Assembly (NCBI GenBank): GCA_035771175.1
Contig: CM069607.1
Span: 13,958,001-14,022,000 of the forward strand
Length of the DNA stretch: 64,000 nucleotides
Reading direction: 5' to 3'
Origin: Paratinospora sagittata
Lineage: Eukaryota; Streptophyta; Magnoliopsida; Ranunculales; Menispermaceae
Below are positions 46,401 to 55,100 of the stretch, piece after piece. The translations under genes and the position numbers were made by a program. Under the pieces are notes generated by a model. That model searched no databases and was not told where the DNA came from. It saw nothing but the letters and a program-made list of their open reading frames with translations. How positions within the stretch are numbered: the stretch's first letter is position 1; each line of letters starts with the position of its first letter.

Positions 46401-49400
46401 CTACTTGGGCTTTCAATTGAGGAATAAAAACCTATGCCAAAGAAGCTAAACTTGAAGTTTTCAATCTAGCTTACTAATGACCAATAGGCTCAAAGGCAGA
46501 ATTAGCCATCATTTCATGAACTCAAAACTCGAGCAATTCTGTAATCCCTTTCACTATTTGTTGAGAGAGTATTATGTCTAAAGGAAGCATCAACCTCATA
46601 GTAACTTCCAAAGATGAGGAATCTACAACTTCTGTCATGGTAAACTTTCTTGTAGTAAATTGCCTTGCTTGTCTATCTATTATGTGACAATAGAAAGACC
46701 TTTCCTCAATTCTACTAGAGGCTAATCTCCACTTACAATTTGGCTTTCAAGTTTCCCATAGAGTTTGGAGTTGGATTGGTCAAAGCGAACCATCAATAGT
46801 CTAGATGTTGTAATGCCACAACCCTCCAAAGCAAGCAAAAGCAAAGATTGATTCTTGTTAGGTTAAAAAGAAGGTTCTAGATGATCCAATAAATCTTCAA
46901 GAATCCATGACCAAGGAACTATGTGCTAGCGCCTTCATAAAAACGTTATAGGGCCAACATTAGAGAATAAGGTATAAAATATAAATTTTCTTTGGCTTAG
47001 GTCTAATGACAAAGAGAAATTACTTGGCTATTGTTGGAGTATTGAAATTTGTTCGCCAGGGAGGATGAAGACACACCAAGAATCACAACCCGAGATACCG
47101 GTCTCCCAAATTTCAAGCATAGGCTAATAAAGTGGAAGAGTAGAGCTCTTAGAACCAAATGTGCAGAAGCACTTTGAGAAGAAGTGAATCGGTTCTTAGA
47201 TGTAGACTTCATCCAAGAAGTCAAGTATCCTAAATGGCTAACTATCATGGTTTTTTCAAAAACCAACATACTATTTTTCCTATAATATGTGCATATTTAG
47301 CTTGGTACTATTTATAGAATATTATATAGTCTTGACGCAAATGGTGGGTATTTTAGTTAAATGACATGATTTTAGAATAATGTATTAAATGATTTTAGAA
47401 TAATGTATTAAATGATTTTAGGATAATTATACTTTAATTAGAGTAATTAATGTTAATTAACTATATTAGATTAAAACAGAAAGAGACAGAGCATCACATG
47501 TGTCGCAAATGGCGGATATCTTAGTTAATTGCCATGCTTTGGAGCACAAGAAAATAAAATGTAGTCATTTCTGGTTGGCTTGCCAATTGATATATCAGAT
47601 CTAGTCCTCACTAAAAGCCTTGTCCTTTCTCCTTCTAATCAGGATTAACAAGGAAAGTTTAGGTCCTTCCATGAACTAATGATTCCCATCCCCCTGTACT
47701 TAGAATATCTTTGATGGAAGGTTCCGTACAACATAATCCCAATTCCCAAGGGGCATCTGAACACATATTTTCAAGGTACTTCCGTTCAATTCCTAAAACC
47801 ATTTTCCAGATTCTATGAAACTATATCATCTTGCATCACCAGTCATAAACAGCAAGGTATAGTTGAAGGTATTATTTCCAACATGAAAATAATATATAAT
47901 TAAAGCTTAAGAAATAATAGAACAACCTGATTTAATTGAAATACTAATGATTTCTAACAGAATAACTAATCCATAGTTCCATACCTAGATGTCGGTGAAG
48001 CTTTGGGTTAACAGTCTTCATGATTGCTGCAAGTGTACTTAGTTGTGACTGAACTCCAATGGTACTTGCAGTGCACTTGAAATTCCCACGCTTTTCAAAC
48101 AAGAGAGTTATTACTACATAAGCCATGGAATCCATATCATATGAAATTAACAGAAATGTAAATTATAAGGGAAATAGTCCCAACTCCTGAGAACAGCAAG
48201 AGAAACTGCTTCTAGTTCAGTTACTTCTCATTATAAACTCAAGATTAAACTACAATACAAAGGACTGATCTATAAACTTCAGAAAGTTTAGAGCTTAACT
48301 AAAACACTACCATTTACTTACATGCACAGACATACATAGAAGGACAGTATAAACAAATCGATATGTTCACAACTCTTTGGGCTTAGCATATAAATAGAGA
48401 AAATGCTGGACATAAATATTGAAATATAAATCAATATGTCAGAGCCTCAGATAGTGCATTGCAAACAAACCAGAAAGGTAGCAAGCAGCTCATCAAACAC
48501 AAACATACTCACGGTTACAGCACATTGTTAACAACACATCCATCTTGAAGTAGAGTAGTCAAAACTAAAAGACGCTCATATACAGAACTTCAAAAAAAAA
48601 AAAAAAAAAAGAGCCAGTTAGACTGTAAAAGAAAACAATGAAAGGGCCAAGGAATGTTTTCAAGGCCACACCTTGGCAACTACTAGGTCCATCACTAAGG
48701 CTATACTTAAGGCAAGCAGTGGAGTTCATTGAGAAAATTTTAAAAGTTTAAGAGGGACTATATAAGGTTCTTTTTTCTTCATACTGTTAAATATGTGATT
48801 ATATAGCTTAAACATTGGCATAACTTCCAATTTACTGTTATATTTACATTTCCAATATACAAGTTTTTTCATCATAATTCATAAGTATTACATCAAACAT
48901 GACTCTTTAAAGTGTTACACTTTCACCATATGCCAACTTGTATTATTTTTCAATTTGTTTTCCTGGTTTTTACTTCGTAGACACTAAATTGAAATAATTA
49001 AATTTAGTTGGTGATTCGAGTGCTCAATACTAAAGTAATAACTAACATACATAAAAGTAGTTCATAGTTTTCTTAGTTTCTATTTTTTTCAATTTATTAA
49101 TATATATTTCTTTTCTTTTCAAACATTTTTATAAATATTTCTTGATTTTTCTAATACCCATATCTCCATAAGGCTTATGCCTCACCTCACACATGCAAAC
49201 CGTCTCAATTACACCTCACAAGTTTTATAACCTTCATTACAAGTAGCTTTATTTTTCATAATTATCTTTATTCATGTAATTTAGGTCTTCTTTTAAATCT
49301 ATTATTACCGTTAATTGTTGATAGGTCACTCTTCCCAATTGGCACATCCAATGTTCTTCATTAAATATGGACAAACCATTTTAATTTGTTCTCTCTCCTT

Positions 49401-52108
49401 TTATCTTCAATTTGGGCTACTTTTACCATTACTCATTTTCATTTTTAATTTTATCTTAATATATATGTACATCACATCCATCTTATCATTCTCATTTCAA
49501 TTATACTTAGTTTGTTAACATGTTTCTTTATTGCCCAACAGTATGTTCCATAAAACATCGAATGGGATGTATCAATCATAATTATAATTCTAGGAGCACT
49601 CCTCAACTTAACACATCCTACTTCAATTCTATGGTTCATACGTCTCCTATTTCTCCCTCAGATAAATAACAAAACTCCAAATGACCAAAGTTTTCACTCC
49701 TTGGTATCTATTGGCTTTCAACCTTCCCAGTTTCTCCATCTACAATTCTACTTCCCTTAAAATTATTATTAAAATAATTAGTGTCGTTCCTACTAATCTT
49801 AAAATGTCACACCCCGCCCAGACGCGCCTAAACCGGGGGAACACTCGCAGACGGGGCGCGAAAGTATTATAATAGTTACCGAGTGCACAGGTATACAATT
49901 TGAATACAAATCTGATTTTATTAATTTTAGAATGTATTTTGTACAAAATGTAATTGAGGGAACATCCTTCCAAAATCTCCCTAATAAATAAGCAAGGGGT
50001 ACCAAATGAGGGCCCAAAACACCTCCATTCAATCCACCCTAGACTCCTGTAAAAATGGTTAACAACGGGAGTGAGTTATTGCCCAGTGGGTAAAATAGTT
50101 CGTGAATATGACAATTAATAAAGAAGACTTCATAATCAAACATCACATATACACTACATAGCATCATAAACAATACAACGTGGCTTAACAAGAATGTATG
50201 CATAACACCATCTCGTAATGGTTCTGTGATCGTTCATCGCCCCGAATTCACGTACAGATATCCATCCCCAGGTAATCCTGGGTTCACATTGTACGTCCAT
50301 CCAGGGAAAACATCAATAATAGTGAGCAGAATTGCTCTAATAACTATTTCATAGATCACAAACCACTTACGTCCCTAAGTGGTTCTTGTTTCATGTATGA
50401 TGACTATGCATGTGTGGGTCCAATCTTTCCTAATATTAGACAGAATTTAGCAATGTCTGGTGATACTTATCAGGGTCAGCATCACCGCGTGCGTTGTTAG
50501 GATGTCCAGTATCACTTATACAAGCAGATAGTTTTCAAAAGGACCAACCAAACCAATCTCCAGGTCGAGAGGTGGGAACACGAGGTTCTGCTTAAATACC
50601 AAGCCTTCTAGAGCAGCAAACTGCCTCCCGTTCACTATTCAAAATTACTAAGGACAAGACTAAGTCTGGTTGAGTCAAATTGACCACTAATCCGGCGTAG
50701 TAACAGTGCAATACATAGACTCCAAATATTAAGACATGTATGAACATTATATGCAATAATGCAATGTAAATGAATAATAGACATGATGATAAATGAATGA
50801 AAACTTTATGAAAAGTCATAAGACACGCAAACCTATGTTTGTTCCCCACCTTCAAATAATACTTCTTTCCAAAACAGGCGCTTCTTCCCAAGCAGAACCA
50901 CTTCGTACCGCAAAAAGAGTCTCTAAGAGAGAGTCTCAAAAAAGAGGAGAGAGAAAATCACAATAAGAGTGATGGAAACCAACCAAGGAGAGAAAGAGAG
51001 AAGAAATGAGTTGTGGTGTGAAAATGAGGGGGGGAGGGGTCCTTTTATAGAAAAAGACATGCCCAAACCTTCGTGAATATGACCATTCAAGCAATACCCA
51101 TTTTTTTTAAGGGGTATTACATAAAAAATCTAGATTCTAAAGTCCCTCTTTCCAAGCTTCTAATTTAGCATGTACTCCCATTTTAGTTTCATCAATTAAC
51201 ACTATATTATCAACAAATAGCATGCACCATGGAATATCTTCTTAAATATGTTTAGTCAATTCATCCATAACTAGTACAAAAAGATAATGGCTAAAGGATG
51301 ATTCTTGGTTAAACCTAAAACACAAAAAACCCACCATATTATAACTCCTTATAACTAGTACAAACTTAAAAAAAAAAGAAAAAGATATGGTTTTCACTCC
51401 ATTTCCTTTATCAAGTTAATGTACCTATTTATAACTCCGTTTTGACCTAAAACCCACTCTATTATAACTCCTTTCAAAACCTCTAGATTATAAAGCCCCT
51501 CTTCAAACTTCTGATTTAGAATTTAACCATCGATTTGGTTCATCAATTAACACAACATCATCAGAAAATAATATATATTGGTATATCATGCTAAACATGT
51601 TATAGTCAATTCATCCATAATTAATGCCAAAATATATGGGTTTAAAGTGATCATTGATATAAACCTACTATAGTTGAAAATCACTAGTTTGTTCTACTTT
51701 TGAGTTTTTATCATGGTTATCACTCTCCACAAGTATTGTTAAAAAGTATTAAGCAGTGTTATTAAGGGCACAAGGCGCACTCAAGGCGAGGGACCCCTCT
51801 GAAGCCTGAGGCACAAGGAACAAGGCACAAGGCGAGGCACGCGCCCAAGTGACGCAAGGTGTAAAAATATGTGAACATTTTTTATAAATTTATTATCAAT
51901 CAATGAACCATAAATTCAAAAGATAAGTAAACTAGACATTAAATAAAACAAATTTATGTTCTATGACTTATATAGTCATATCATAACACATATAATATAA
52001 TTAATTAATAATATGATCAGAAGAAGAAAAAAAAACATATGAGGCTATGAATTGCAGCAGCACCTCGACAGAAAAAAAAAATAAAAAATAAAAAATAAGA
52101 AGAAGAAG

Positions 52109-52151
<43 letters not shown>

Positions 52152-55100
52152 GCAGCAAAAGCAGGGTAGGAAGAAGGAAGAAAAAGAGAGTAGCAAAAGC
52201 AGAAAGAGTGCAGGACGGCAAAAAAAAAACCCAGAAGAACAAAGAAGGAAAGAAGAAGAAAGAAAGAAAGAAAGAAAAAAAGAAAGATGAAAAAGAGAGT
52301 GGCAAAAGCAAAAAGAGTGCAGGACGGTGAAAAAAAAAAACCCAGAATAAGAAAGAAAGAAGGAAGAAGAAAGAAAGAAAGAAGGAAGAAGAAAGAAGAA
52401 AGAAAGAAAGAAGAAGATACTTGGTTTGGAGAAGAAGGTGTAGGTGCCAGTGGAATGGAGGAAGTTGGTTGTTGTTGCCCGTGAAGCTGTTAGAAACTTG
52501 GACTGTGTTGTGCTTTTGATTTTAGATTATGGCAAGTCAACTGTAACATGTATTTTGTCACACCTGGGTTGCACACAGTACCCCCTACCCAGGGTGATGA
52601 GTACCCTCGTAGGGCATACTCCAGCCATAGCACCACATAATATTGTCTCATCCCGTCACACACCCACGGTGGTATGGGGACGCACCGCCGGGATCATTTG
52701 TCCACACTATTCATCATGAATAATGCAAAGCTTCCCCCAAATTCGAACCTCAAACCTCATATAGGTTGATTTCGCAATCCGAGTAACCACTGAGCCACTT
52801 TTTGTCACACCTGGGTTGTACACAATGCCCCCTACCTAGGGTGATGAGTACCCCCGCAGGGCATACTCCAGCCATTATAAAACCATAATATTGTCCCATC
52901 CCGTCACACACCCACGGTGGTATGGGGGCGCACCCCGGGGATCATTTGTCCACACTATTCATGAGTGAATAGTGCAGGGCCTCCCCCGGATTCGAACCTC
53001 AAACCTCATATAGGTTGATTTCGCAATCCGAGTAGCCACTGAGCCAATACATAAGGCATTTTTGTCACACCTGGGTTGCACACAGTGCCCCCTACCCAGG
53101 GTGATGAGTACCCCCACAGGGCATCCTCCAGCCATAGCACCACATAATATTGTCTCATCCCGTCACACACCCACGGTGGTATGGGGACGCACCCCCGGGA
53201 TCATTTGTCCACACTATATTGGCTCAGTGGTTACTCGGATTGCGAAATCAACCTATATGAGGTTTGAGGTTCGAATCCGAGGGAGGCCCTGCACTATTCA
53301 TGAATAGTGTGGACAAATGATCCCGGGTGTGCGTCCCCATACCACCGTGGGTGTGTGACGGGATGGGACAATATTATGTGGTGCTATGGCTGGAGTATGC
53401 CCTGAGGGGGTACTCATCACCCTGGGTAGGAGGCACTGTGTGCAACCCAGGTGTGACATATTTTAAGTTCCAACATGTAATATTAAATTATTGTTATATT
53501 ATTATCATATTATATAATAATATTTTATTATTTTATAATGTTATTAAGTTAAAAGAGAAAAAAATCAAACCAAAAAAAAAAAAAAAGTGGGAGTAGCAAT
53601 GAGGCGCACACCTCATTGCTGCCACTGCGCCTAGGCCATTTCCAGGTGCAAGGGGCTCGCCTCGCCTCAAGGCACACACCCGGTGTCACCTTAATAACAC
53701 TGGTATTAAGTGTATAAATAATGCTAGCCTAGAGGGGATGAATAGGTGTATTTGGTGTAAATAAGGGTAAATAATGAATTTCAATTAAGTTTGATAGATA
53801 ATAAACAAAGACAAGAGATATTACCACCTTTTATATAGAAATTGCATACAAAAAATACGTTGCATACACCAATTTGTAAAGTCAATGATGCGGATCAAAT
53901 TAGTAGATATTATTTTCTAAATTTCAGTTCTTTAAATATAGTAGGAATTTAATTGTTTGATAAAGAAGTTTCTAATTATTTTATTTAGGTAAGATTTTAG
54001 TTGCTTATTTCAGTAGGATTCTAATTATTTTATTTAAGTAGGATTTTAATTTCTAAATTATAATAGGATACAAATTAGGTGTTATAGAATCTATAAATAA
54101 TTGGATTGTAATAGAAATTGATAGATTAATTGAATGGAACAAGAATATTGATCATTGATTTCTCTTTCTCCCTCTTCTTCTTCCTCTTCCTTTTCTTCTT
54201 CTTTTCTTTTCTTCCCTTCTTCTTCTCTTCTTCTTTCTCTTCTTCTTCTTATTTCTCTCCATTTATTATTCTTCTCTTTTTGCTGCTACATCAGACACTC
54301 AACAATCTTGATTCTTGCCTCCAACCATTGGATGTTAGACTGTTTTTTTTTTTTTTTGAAAGATTGGAGTTAGACTTTGAATGTCTAAAATGATTAAATT
54401 ATATCACTAATTAGTTTGTTTTATCTATCTTAACATTTATCACCCCTTATTGAAAAAACTCCTCCAGCACCTTTGCAATATTTAACCTTGAGCACCTCCC
54501 AAGAGCTTTGGTAAAAAGCCACGGAGAACCATTTGGGCCTGAAGCTTTGTAGCCATCACACCCAAATATAGCTACTCAATCCCCTAAGAATGACCCGAAG
54601 AAGACAGCTTTTGAAAATAACCAACAATCTCATCTATCACTCCCTCTTTTGTCTCAAATATGCTCCCATCAACCTTATAAATTGAGTTTTTGACCCCTAA
54701 CACTATTTTCTTTTGTTGTACCTTCTTTTATCAATATATTTTATCTTGTTTCCTCTCAAAAAAAAAAAAAATATAATTAGTTTGTTTTATCATGTGCAAA
54801 TTATAATATATTGATTGAAATATGGATATAAATTGATGTTGATTTCTTCTATAATTGTATTCAATTTTCACCAGATCCAATTAAAAATATCCATAGCTAC
54901 ACTTTAGATAACATAAGAACTCTAGTGGTTTTGCTCTGCCCTATATGTGGCTCTTCTCTTATTCAATACAACTCTTTCCCAACCAAAAGAAAAACGAGCA
55001 TAAAAAAGTCCAACAAATTAAATAATTTTTCTAGCCAATTAGCATAATTTCATAATCAGAAGTAAAGAATAATAACTGCCTGCTATGATATTGGTTTTCT

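Larger units (their letters stand above)
51754..53702. mobile_element. hAT-type non-autonomous element (1949 bp) carrying SINEs
   Basis: Perfect 14-bp terminal inverted repeats CAGTGTTATTAAGG/CCTTAATAACACTG, and the 8-bp duplication GTATTAAG at 51746-51753 and 53703-53710. AGGCG-rich subterminal arms like those at 39181 and 43566. The interior holds a (GA)n tract, a purine-rich tandem duplication and four SINE copies. No transposase coding. Confidence 0.9.

Noticed and set aside
52045..52484. Ser/Leu/Phe-rich and Lys/Glu-rich frames
   Set aside because: Products of the (GA)n tract and purine-rich tandem repeats inside the hAT element.
53219..53290. tRNA gene
   Set aside because: Consensus A and B boxes are present, but no acceptor stem or full cloverleaf is seen, and the sequence continues into a SINE body found in four copies. 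The SINE heads at 42.4 and 62.5 kb were rejected for the same reason.
54130..54393. Ser/Phe-rich open frames
   Set aside because: Pyrimidine-rich leader of an LTR-like sequence; the same tract recurs near 60.9 kb without the frame.
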